The position numbers and the translations under genes are program-made. A DNA stretch of 64,000 bases from Nephromyces sp. MM_2019 (Eukaryota; Apicomplexa; Aconoidasida; Nephromycida). The stretch spans positions 39,510-103,509 of the forward strand of contig JADHZB010001582.1 of NCBI GenBank assembly GCA_015657535.1, in the 5' to 3' direction. Numbering within the stretch: position 1 is the first letter of the stretch; each line of letters begins with the position of its first letter. Shown piece after piece: positions 49,320 through 60,383 of the stretch. Under the pieces are notes generated by a model, which ran no database searches, was not told where the DNA came from, and was given only the letters and a program-made list of their open reading frames with translations.

Positions 49320-52300
49320 TAGCTTAAGCCTTCTACCTAGTTGGCTTCATCCTTTGCTCTAAGTTCTTCATGATTTTTCTCATGCTCCACCATGAAATTC
49401 AAGGCATGTCTTCTTTGGTTGTCAAGCAATGCTATGAATGAGATGTGTGTTGTAGATTAGTTTGTGCGGTAAATTTTTATTCTAACATAAAAAAATATAA
49501 CAGTAAAACTTGGATCGCCATGTTTTTACTTGGAGAATTTTTTGATTTTATGCTTTGACGGGATGACGTGTGCATCGATGATACTTTCAGCTGAAAACAC
49601 TTTAAGTTGGCGGTGCTGCATCTGTATGCTTCGTGACTGTTGCTTGTTTCCAGATGCACATTTGCACAGCGAATAGCTTGCGGCGCGTTTAGCGAATATA
49701 AGGTGAATCACTTCCAGCTCAAATTAGCGCTTTGAATATTACGATAATTTAGATTATCTGTTGTCATAATTTTTTCCTCACAGCACACATGGGTAGCACT
49801 ACCACGAAATTTTGCTCAGCATAATATATTTTTCGGCCAAGTGAAACTTTGTACACCTGAAATTGCTTTGGAGGATGGATTTCTTTGGTAACATGCCGAA
49901 CTTCTCTTATTGATTTGTAGTATAAGCATGCAACCTAGGATACATCTGTGCGATGCTCTTCGGAAAATACTGTACAACAACTGGTGTGCTTGTTTTTTTC
50001 TTGACGTGAACACACTGCAAGTGCCATTCCGAACTTGCTAAACTATTGCATGGGACATGCAGTGTCCTGCCATTTACACCCAGGTAGGGTCGGTAGATCG
50101 TGTCTGCATTAGGTATTTCTATTGTATATAGGCACCCTCCATCATAAGAGTTTCATGGTATTGTATTATTTATTAATGTCCTCGATCGAAATATCCTTGG
50201 CCACCAACTTAGGTTATGCTGACTTGACAGGGTATAGTATCTCCCAAGCTTCACCCATCATAAACCCTTTTTTTTCAATAGGGTAATATTCACGCACTTG
50301 TTACGATCACGCATTATAGGCTGTACGCTTATTCATGTATTCAAGGTTATCTATAACCGTGCAATGTGCAACGGCGTGAAAATTTCTACGAAGCAAAAGG
50401 GCGAGAGTAAATAGCGCACGCGAGCGCCAAAATTGTCATGGCAAAAACATCGCGCGGGCTCTAATGTGCTTAATTAACTTTCCAGGGGAGCCATCCTGGT
50501 ACTTGCGGTTTGGGGCCCTAAATCATAAAAAGAATAGTCACTAAGGAACAAAACATACTACTAAGTACAGAATACAAACAAAGGGTAGCTGCGAACGTTA
50601 TGATAGAGCACCGCCAATCAAGAAACTTCAATGCCACAAATTTTTCATGCTCCCGAAAACTGAAGTAAACTATCCATGCCACCTTTTGAGATGCATCTGC
50701 ATATAAAATTTTCTAGGGAATTTCTTAGCACCTTGAGGCTGGTAGAATATAAGCAGGACAATCTCATGATGAATTAGTTGACTTGGCGCAAACCTCTTTA
50801 AATTAGCCTTTTAAGAACAATTAAAACCCTAACGAATGAACCCTGAAAAGCCCGAAAAGGAGTGAAATGCTGCTTTTTCTGTATTGCACAGCTGTACTAT
50901 ATGTCCTTGATTAGACTTTAGGCATGATCAATGGCGAGTGCCAGGAGTAATATCATAAATATTTCGACTAAGGAAAAGGACAAAAAGCCTCCCATAAACC
51001 TCAAGTTCATACGCAATAATCAATAAACGCACAAGAACCTAATAAAAAATAAAATGTGAAAAATATTTCGCATTAAATGTGATCAGCACTACTCATCTAT
51101 AGCACGTTCCAAATTTTGCTAAGCAGAGTTACACTGCCTCCATAATAACTATAATTTTAAGGCTTCGCTCAGCCCATAATGGTAACCCCTATGCACTCCT
51201 ATACACTGATTATTCAAACTACTTACAGGCCATGCCAGAACACTGCTGTCACTCAATCTTCCGACCACCAAAAAAGCATTTCTCCTTTAGACGAATATAG
51301 TTATGTGACACTCCCAAACTTCTATGGAAGTTGAGCATCCAAAAATATACTTCATATACAGTACAAGCAGCTATCAACCTACAACTCAAACGCTGAATTT
51401 TTTATGATCCCTACACACAAAAGGACGCCCTAAAAGGAAGAAAAGCCCGTACTACTAGCAATGGTAAAATTTGTCCAACTCACTCAAATGCCGAAACCAG
51501 AGCAGTATAATAATGTAAACTTATAAATATTTTTTCTATCTCAAAACAAACCAATACCTAAAAAAATTAGAGATATGCTAAATAGTCCTAGTAGGAGCTA
51601 TACTCTTCCGGGACACAAAAGGTAGCAAAAAAGCCTCATTTTCGTTTAAAACGCATTGATTGCACCTCAGCAAAAAGTAATTACATCATCTTGCTTCATC
51701 ATAATATAAGCATGCCAAAGGTGAGATGCCATACAAAAATCTCATTAGGGAGAAAAATAGAAACAGTTGTACGCACTGCCAGAAATATGAGATGTCTTTG
51801 CTATTCGCCCAAGAAAGAAATATTACTATAAGCGAACAGCAACTGAGAAATAGAAGCAAAATTCGGTACGATTTCGAACATATCAACGCTCTGGCCTTTA
51901 ATTTTGTACTGATAGTAAGTGAAGATCATAGGGGATGAAAAATACATATTCAAAAAAACGCTTTACAATACACGTAGGCGGCGCAGTGTCACACCTATTT
52001 TGTAAAGTCATACAAATTTAAGCAAAACGCCGGTTTCCAAATGCACCCAACTTCCCCCCTCTCTATAGTTGTCGAGGTTAAGACAAAAGCAAGCCACTTA
52101 GAGCATCGTGGCGCTTGTCACTTACGCTTAGACTGAGCCTTTGGACCCCTCTAGGGAGCTCTACCACCAAAGTTAACTAAATAAAGTATTACCGGGCTAC
52201 GTCTGAAAAACTTGTTTGACGTGCAATATTATAAAGAAGCCTTTCGTAGATGTCAACCGTGGCACATTATTCTGTTCCATACACAGCAAACTTTACAACA

Positions 52301-52526
52301 CAGCTTCAAGAACTGGAACATAAGATATTCAGATAGACTATCTGCATGTGCAACAAAATATGCTTCAGAAGGAAACCTAAGCAGAGGGTATTTTTTACAC
52401 CATCAATTCAAAAAGAGCTACCTTATATCATCACCTAAATTAATGCGCCCCTCTTAAACTTCGAAAATGAAGAAATTTAGCGAATTTTCGCTATACCATG
52501 CAAAGAATCTTGCCATAAGTATGACT
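49320..52526. other. intergenic tract between convergent genes
   Basis: It lies 3' of both neighbours. The plus strand switches from T-rich to A-rich near 50.4 kb, matching the change of transcribed strand. A minus-strand segment ending in a GTAAGT donor at about 51229 is open for some 20 codons upstream, but I could not connect it to anything. No long frame or RNA gene was found. Confidence 0.45.
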
Positions 52527-54588
52527 TCAATTAACCAAAACTGCAATTACATATTTAAACAAGGAAAAATTCAATTGTCCGTCTCCAAATAAACTTGCAC
52601 GCAGATGATCACTAGTTATAACTTCAGCAGAAGAAGAGGGACAATGAGGATCTTCCTGGGCGAAACAGCTTATTGAAGCTTCATTTTCTTCGGTCTCTTG
52701 TAAAAAATCTACATAAAAAGAGGAATTTCCTGCAAGATGGGAGCCCGTTTGAATTTGCTTCCTCAAGATACTCTCCCCTACCCCAATCATCATACGGTCC
52801 TCTAAGGCCTCCGCATAAAATATCGTCAAACAAATATACTTCATTACAGTAACCTTGAAAATAGGCGATAGAGAACCAGAAAATTCTGATGTCTTATCCT
52901 TCCAGTGTCCTTCAGAAAATCCCCACCTCCTGCAGCACACACAATACCATAAGTTACCATAAATTTTTCCGAAAAAAGGTTTGTCATCATGCTACCGTAT
53001 AAAACTTTTCATTGCAGTAGTACCGAGTATACATATAATTAATAAAAAACCCGGCTTATTAGCCGCCTTTGAAACTGCTTGTGCCGCTAACGTGAGTTAC
53101 AAGAAGCATTGCTATGTGAATTTCTTATTAGAACATTAGCTAATACGGTGTAAAAACTGATAAAACTTGGAAAAATGATAGTTAAGCAGTGTCAAAAACA
53201 AGAGGTTTTAAAAAAGTGTAACACATGTTCAAATTGTAGCAAATGGTTCAGGAATTAAGACTCTAAACAAGATTCATCAAGCATAATAATTTTGTGTTCA
53301 ATATCATTTTACGTGACCTCTCTTGCCAGAAATTGAGCTGCATATCCTCATTTTTAGTTAAGATACAAAAATTGAAACAATCAATATATAGAGCAGATTG
53401 ATGAAAGCAGGTTTTCAATGGATTTCAGAGTAACCGCTAGAAATATCGTGTCCTCGTAGTTGCCAGGGGAGAAATTTAATTGCAGCTAAAACAGAGGGGA
53501 TATGAATTAGTGGCAATGTCTCACCGAGGTTGCCTACATATAAATGCATCTAAACTTAGAATCCAGGCTGTTCTCATCCAAACACGAAAAAATTACGTTC
53601 ATACTAAAAAATTACCTGAAAAAAATTCGAATCCCTTCTTCGAGACAAATATGATAAACAACAAACACCGCAATGGAGATAAAAACTGCCAGAATTACGT
53701 CGACTGTATAGTGAAGCCTCGAGGTAGCGCAACAAACAGCAATGCACGCTACAATAAAAAAAACAAGTCTCTTCAACCAGAAGTGACCATGGAAATAAAA
53801 ACTCCAGGTCAACCAATTCAATACTAGCAAAATTGAGTGCCCGGAAACTATTACGTCTGAACAGGTCATTCGCTGAGCTGTTAATAAACTGACAACACTC
53901 TTCACCTGAAGTAAAAAATTTTACCCTCAGAATTCTCATAAAAGCCAAAAGCTGGCAAGGATAATGACATTATCAAAGACAACATGCACAAGTAATTTTT
54001 TAGAGTGTGGAATCAAACAAATTTCAAAGGTAGCAACACAAGAAATACTGAATATTCGAGTTATCAAAACATTTAAAGTAGGTATATACACTATAATTTA
54101 GAGTTAAAAAAGCAGAGATAACTCACCAAATCTGCGAAGGATGTGATCTTCATTGGTACGCAGGTGGTAACAGGATCAGGAACAGAGGTCACGAGTATAA
54201 CCAGTGCCCTAAAGCCGTAAGACACTGCACAAATAAAACCTATGCGATTAACCAAGGAAAAACGCATATGCCTGTCCTTCAAAAATAAAATACACATCAG
54301 AGTTCCCACAGTTAATAGAGTCTCAGCGGTGTTTATGGCGCCGTAAGAAGGAAAAGGAGGGTCAACGAGTGTATGGAGTACATCACGAAGTGGGGGGCGC
54401 TGCTCATAAAATTGATCAGCTAGAATTTGTGTTAAGAGTACAAAAATTGCAAAGCAGTAAGTTAACAGCTGCGCAATTATTAGCGAGGACCAGTAGAACC
54501 GAGTTACATGCTGGGAGGTGTACTCAACGCGCCTGCGATTACTTTCCACCAGGTGATCTATACCATCGAGCGGAAGATAAGTATCCAT
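52527..54588 (-). CDS. sphingomyelin-synthase-like phosphotransferase (PAP2_C family), 3 exons
   Basis: Predicted integral membrane enzyme that moves a phospho-head-group onto ceramide or a similar lipid in the Golgi, ER or plasma membrane. Exons in minus-strand order: 54588-54127, 53905-53616, 52929-52527, in phase, 384 residues. Exon 1 gives several helices and two family motifs: RPPLRDVLHTLVD, and the segment RALVILVTSVPDP with a Cys soon after. Exon 2 carries the catalytic core: CSDVIVSGH (His177), then RLHYTVD (His219 and Asp223). The spacing of 42 and 4 residues is almost that of human SMS1. Exon 3 continues with a hydrophobic segment and then an acidic, Ser-rich tail. The usual CGD before the SGH is CSD here. 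Ceramide-phosphoethanolamine or inositol-phosphoceramide synthase activity is equally possible; the head group cannot be read from sequence. Confidence 0.9.
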
Positions 54589-57500
54589 CTTCTGGCATAT
54601 TAACGCACAGAAAAGATGCTTTTTATTTGTTCAACTATTCTTTCAACACCACAACTTACGGAATAAAATTATCCATATTAAGAACAGCCAAAAATGTGAT
54701 AATGAATAGGATAACCAGTAAACTAAAGGCATTGGTTATATAATTTCTAACGACAAACCAAATTCTTATGATTAAAAAAATGTATCCCCCTTTGAAAGCG
54801 TTATTCGATATCGCTATTCCGTAGGGTCTTTATAGTGATATTTGAAGTTTCCGGAACATAAGCAGGACGCAGAAGGTAGAGAAGCTTGCACCACTCCAAG
54901 AAAGCGTGCCATCTTTCCACCCAAAGACGTTACGTTACTTCACACAAGGAAATCCCTTAACGTCAGCCCACGCAAAAGATCTTTTAAAATTCAACGCATA
55001 TCAAGATTAAAGTGGCAAAACACTCTTCAGGCACTTTTTTTCTCTTTTTTTTGAGAGAAAAATATCTTATAACTACACACACAAACCCACTAGATGAGAA
55101 TTATTCTAGAATGGTTATCCGCGCCTAGTTCTGAATGAAACGCTAATAAGAGCATGCTATTTCCATAATAAATATGCCATGGCTTCCTACACAATTAAGC
55201 TCGAGAATAAAAGGGAATAAAAACTTATCATGATAGTAAAAGTAAGTCACCAAAGAAAAAACGGGTTCTGCACAGCTTACAGTTTTCCGGAGTACGGATT
55301 GAGGATTAACCCACGTAAAATAGTAGCTGCATAACGCCTTGGTATACCACAAATTTTGAACTTTCCCAGTCGGTAGGAGCTTGATAGTTGCCAGTCATAG
55401 ATTAACCTAGCTATAGTAGCTCAAGACAGGGAAAACGAAAGGATGGCGATATTCAAAGGTGAAATTAGTTGTAAAAGGACGTGATCCCAATGGATTAGTA
55501 GAATTTCAAAACCATAATAGGGCTAGATGCCCAGAATTATGGAATAAAATCAGAATTGCCCTAGCATCGAAAAAATCATCCCGACGATAATGAAGCTTTC
55601 TAAAACGTGGCTGTCACTACAAAAGTGTGGGTTGGCACACCACAATGAAAATAAACTCTTGAGAAATTTCCATAATTTAAGCAGATATTGTGAAAGAAGA
55701 GATCCTAAACTGAGGTGTCACATAAATTATCAAAAGGCTAAATATTTGAGGCCATCAGCCAACAACACAGAAAGTTATCCAACATACAACACGTTAAACT
55801 GCCAGATGCCTTCAACTAGAACAGCACTAGTAAGCGCATAGCGTCCCATAGCAGTTACCAAATGTAGTTTCCTTATGCATTTTCCATAGTAATGAATGAG
55901 GAAGGCACGATACACCGCAAACAAAAACTGAAGGACCACACCTTAAGCGCGCCCACGAAAGATGATAGTCAAGCAGTGTTCTTCTCATGTGCGAACATTA
56001 TGGATTTAAGCAAACGGAAGAAAGAACAAAGACATTTTCTGGTAGGAAGGCTATCATTCATATTAGGCGTAGCGAAGAACATCGGCTATCGAACATTCAG
56101 CAAGGTGAAGTATAGCAAGTATGCTGCCGAAAGGCTAGTATGAGTACATACTTAAGCACCCCAAGGATACGAGAGCTACAGCAAGTAGTTCCATGAAAGA
56201 AAATGAAGACCTGGCGTAAGCGAGACGGAAGAGTTTCTCTGTTGCCTAAAATGAAGGAATCATGCTAGAAGGAATCACAAGCATTTAAACTAGTTGCATT
56301 GTGTCCAACGCTTACCTCAATTAGTGATAGTATCAACACTTCAGTTATAGAGGGTACTTGTAAGTTGTGCAAGCCTACTATCTACCTGGAAGATACCTCT
56401 AGCTTACGAATTGAGTCAGCATTCAACCAAGTGCAGCAAAAAATGAGATTTTTCAGAGCTGCTTACATGGTAGGTATCTTCTTGAGTAGTAATTGGAAAT
56501 AGTGAAGGATCCGCATCATATGTACAGCGAGCTAGATTCGTCTACAGGATCTTTCCGTACTATAAGGAGTCAAGCGGACACTTTTGAGCCAGAGCTGCAT
56601 GCACCCAGGAAAGTAAGCATAGAGAATTTTGTTACTTTCTCTGACGGGTTTAGAACATCAATAAATCTAGGAATGTATATTTTGCTTTTTTCATTTTTTA
56701 GGAAGGTATCTACGCAAAAATTATATATTGATATTTGTGGCAAACCAAGCAAAGCGAGTTGATGGCACATAACTTGCTACCTAGGCAGCTTCCCAATGCT
56801 GCATGTTGAATCTTTTTGATGGAAGCTCATAGCTGAAGGGATTTGGGCATACCTTTATGTTAGGGAGTTTTTTTCGAATGAGAATGAGAATATACAGTTG
56901 TAGCTCCATTGAGTGTAGGATATGTTCAGCACACGCTGCATTAGATGAGGAACAGTTACTCCCGTCCCCAAGAGCCAAGTTTCAATGAATTTGTACTCAG
57001 TGAAAAAAATTGTGTGGAAATTATTAGAGCAAGCTTCCGAGTTAGCTCCGTTGGAGGCCAGATGATATTTTGCTTTAGTTTCGCTAAAGTGATATAAAAT
57101 TCATTGAAGGTTTTTAAGAATTTGAAGTCGCCACAACAATTGAGAACCCTCCTATCACCACTTTTTGCGCAAAATTACATTCAAGCTCTAAATCTTGCGC
57201 GCTGAAATTATTTGAATGCACTGTTTCAAATTCACTCCTTGTCTTTTGCGAGTTTTAAGCCCTCGTAAATTTTTAGAAGATTCCATATTAATATTTCTTC
57301 CAGAAAGGTATGGAAGAACTACATACATATTTGTCAATCAGGTAAGGTCGCGCAGACTTTCTTACAAACACATCGAACTGGATAAAGTCAGCAACAGGAT
57401 ATAGCAGCTAATAGCACAGATATGCCAACCGTGAAGCTTTCTTCCTATAAAATGGCGAATACATCTCCACCTGTCTAGCTGAAAATATTTTATCCTTTCG

Positions 57501-58722
57501 CCCGTTACACGAATCATACGATTCCAAGCTTATACGTGGAGCCCAACTGGTGCCTCTTTGTCAGCGTAGTTACCAATAAGGCTTATTAAAGGTAACATAA
57601 GCAACAAATGATATTTTGCAACTTCATCGCAGCAATTGTATGGTGTTTAAAGTACATAAAATATTGAAATATTGAATTCCAAGACATTTTTAAGTATGTT
57701 TGCGAGTACTATGATTTCAGCTGTACTAAACTACTTCTCAAGCTTACAGAAAAGAAAAATAGCCCACCGTCAATAAGCAGTGTCACCACTCGGATTATGG
57801 ATTCGTAGCTGAGTGATTGATACAATAATTTGATGCCGAGCTCTTTCCTCAATATTTTCTAGTTAATTGGAAAATCGTAATTAATGAGGTACGCGTATAC
57901 ACTGAGTGATATTGTTTTAGAAAAAAATTCCCGCCTGAGCTAAGTGCTCCAAGCATGCAATAGCCTATGATCTTGCTAGAATTTACCCCAAAACAAATTC
58001 ACATAACAATATTCCGCAAAAAGTGGTGAAATGCAACTCAAAATCACTGTCAACGTAAGCATGCTATGAAATGTAGCATCCATACCTTGTCTTGGTCGTG
58101 GAAGGAAGATAATCTAGGTGAGTTATATATTATATTAAGACTTGCTATACCAATACCTCGCGACGAGCTATCATAGCACCATTTAATGAAGCTCTTTTTC
58201 ACAAGATTGGATATGAATGCGTATGCTACATCCAGACTTATTTCCTACATCCTGCACCTTATTGAAAACTTACAAAGCCTACTATCTGTCAATGCCTGCA
58301 GTAAAATATGCTGTAGCACCCCTACCATTGGAAGATCGCTGACACGATGTGGACTATTGTCACCGCAAGTCCCGTATCAGTGTTGTGGGTGCCATGAGGA
58401 CGATGTGGACTATTGTCACCGCAAGTCCCGTATCAGTGTTGTGGGTGCCATGAAAATACGCTGTCGTGCTTTGCAGCAAGTGCCTATAGCGTTACTATTT
58501 TATGGCGTACATTTTAAGTGAGTGCGCGAAGATCTTTCTTATAATTTTACATCGGGCGTACCGCTGATGTAAATTTGAGTTTCGGCATGCTTTGGTACAA
58601 TTTGCTTTGATGGAGCTTGCACTTGTGATGAATACTGGCGATGAGGTGACATTTGTGCTGCAGTTTCTATTTGGTGCTCGCTTTCATCTTACAGTAGCGT
58701 TCTGATATTTTTGCAACGAAGT
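54589..58722. other. intergenic tract between divergent genes
   Basis: It lies upstream of both the minus-strand sphingomyelin-synthase-like gene and the plus-strand nucleoside phosphorylase. The plus strand is A-rich to about 56.2 kb. Frames are all under 112 codons and lack motifs. The 58186-58521 frame owes part of its length to a 56-bp duplication. No RNA gene was recognised. Confidence 0.45.
58344..58453. repeat. near-perfect 56-bp tandem duplication
   Basis: Copy one is 58344-58399 and copy two 58400-58453. They are identical over about 54 bases. The near-identity says the duplication is recent. It ends about 270 bases before the phosphorylase start codon, in the probable promoter or 5' leader region. 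Confidence 0.95.
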
Positions 58723-60383
58723 ATGGATAGTGATATACCACAAATCCATATAAAATTGTCAAAAGGGCAGGTGCGCCCAATTGTTCTTGCAGTTGGTGAC
58801 CCCCAGCGGGCGTATCAATTCGCTAAGATGTGTCAGAGCTACCATGAATTGGCTAATAACCGGGAATATCGCTCTTTTCACTGCAAGAATGAAGGTACAA
58901 TCTAGCCAGAGGTTATTGGAAGATCCTCTCAGTATGTCAGAATAAATGATATTGATGGAAATACTATTCTTGCTGAATTTTCCTTCACTTTTTTGCTGAA
59001 ATATAACATTTTCACTTCATGCATTGTACACTCTTTACCAATGAGGCTCAATAATCATATTTTTTTGCTTGAGACATTGCAGCTTGTGTGAAAAGAAGCA
59101 GTTGCGGATAATAGAATAAATCGTGATCATCGGTTTGCGTGTCAGCTTTTAATGGTGTGAAGATGCTTTTAAATAGCTAGAGATCTAGACGCTTCGATAT
59201 GATGCTACCATGGCGCACAATATTTGCTGTGCTTTTTTTACGATTCTGGTGTTATTGAATCAGTCCTGAGGTGATCCTTTTTCCTTCCCTTCCTGGAGTA
59301 TTCAGGGGTTAATAAAGCCTTGTTTTTTATAGTGCAGTTACAGCAGTTTTTTGGTAACAGTACCTACTGCAGCAAGCTTGGGATTATTTTCCAACTTCAC
59401 ACATTTTCACTTTTTCGAACTGGGCAACGTTACTTACCAGGAGTGGAGTTCACTATTATTTCCCACGGAGTGGGCGCTGCTGGGGCTGCCATATGTTTCG
59501 AGGAATTAATAGCTGCGGGAGCAAAATTAATTATCCGAGCGGGAACTGCAGGCTCATTGGGATCTCATATGCGAAGAGGAGATATTCTGATAGCCATGGC
59601 AGCTGTAAGAGATGAAGGTGCTGTTCGCATGCTTATCCTTTTAAAAATATGTCCGACTATCGTAATACCTTTAATTGTTTAAATAATATTTTATGGATCA
59701 TTTTAATAACGCTGATCACTAAACATCTTTTACAGACTACTTTATTGTGCCTATTTCGATAATTTTTTGTGTAGATTGTGTACTATTTACTACTTCGAAT
59801 TCTCTGCTTGAAAATGGAAATTACCAGTTGATATTATAGTATCTCACTTTTCAGGGGTGACTCCACACCTCGTTCCTCTAGCTTATCCGGCAGTGGCATC
59901 TTTAGAGGTCTGTGAAGCACTTATGAACTCCGCTAAATCCTTAAATGTGGAGGTGTCCAAAGGCATAGTACTCACCACAGATGTGTATTACAACTCCATG
60001 GTCCTATCGTCAAATCTAGCAATGTATTCAAAAGCAAATGTAAAGGCTGTTGCGATGGAAGAGTCAACTCTTTTTGTAATCGGTAGCCTGAAGAATGTAT
60101 TGACTGGAGTTATTCTTACTATTGATGGCAATCCTTTGACCGGGTACTCTTAATTTGGAAATACATCAATGTTTTCTATGTTGAATGTAATTTAATGCAG
60201 TCTCTGATACAATAAACACGGTTATATATCGTAAGCTGTGAATTTGTTGTTTAATTTTATAACCCTGTTTATTGTATCAGAGACTTTCTAACTTCCTTCT
60301 CCGAAGAGCTGGAGACTGGTAAAACCAATATGGCCAAAATTTGTTTCGGAGCTATAACCAAATTGTCAATGATGTTCAAATAA
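58723..60383 (+). CDS. purine nucleoside / uridine phosphorylase, 4 exons
   Basis: Splits nucleosides with phosphate to release the base and ribose-1-phosphate; in apicomplexan parasites this serves purine salvage. Exons: 58723-58894, 59441-59617, 59855-60143, 60281-60383, all in phase, 246 residues, matching the roughly 245-247 of Plasmodium and Toxoplasma enzymes. Landmarks: PIVLAVGDPQRA (phosphate and GDP loop), NNREYRSF, TIISHGVGAAGAA, LIIRAGTAGSLG, then VAMEES (ribose site, Met184-Glu185) and the catalytic-acid region TIDGNPL with Asp207. Exon 4 reads GKTNMAKI and onwards, which lines up with the family's last helix. The position of the first Glu in Plasmodium's EME motif is Ala183 here. 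If intron 3 is retained, translation stops at TGYS*, losing that helix. Base preference cannot be told from sequence. Confidence 0.93.
60200..60284. repeat. inverted repeat (27-bp arms, 31-base loop) over a 3' splice site
   Basis: Arm one is 60200-60226 and arm two 60258-60284, with one mismatch. Arm two includes the AG acceptor at 60279-60280 and the first four bases of exon 4 of the phosphorylase gene. Arm one holds AATAAA at 60210-60215. In RNA the arms would pair into a stable stem. Confidence 0.93.

Noticed and set aside
51229..51420. minus-strand exon-like blocks with a GTAAGT donor
   Set aside because: More than one frame is open over each block and no homology decides between them. 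Runs of 20 open codons are expected by chance.
60200..60284. inverted repeat as a small transposon (MITE) or bacterial-type terminator
   Set aside because: There is no target-site duplication that I can see. The position over a splice acceptor with an in-phase exon 4 is better explained as part of the gene, and the context is eukaryotic.
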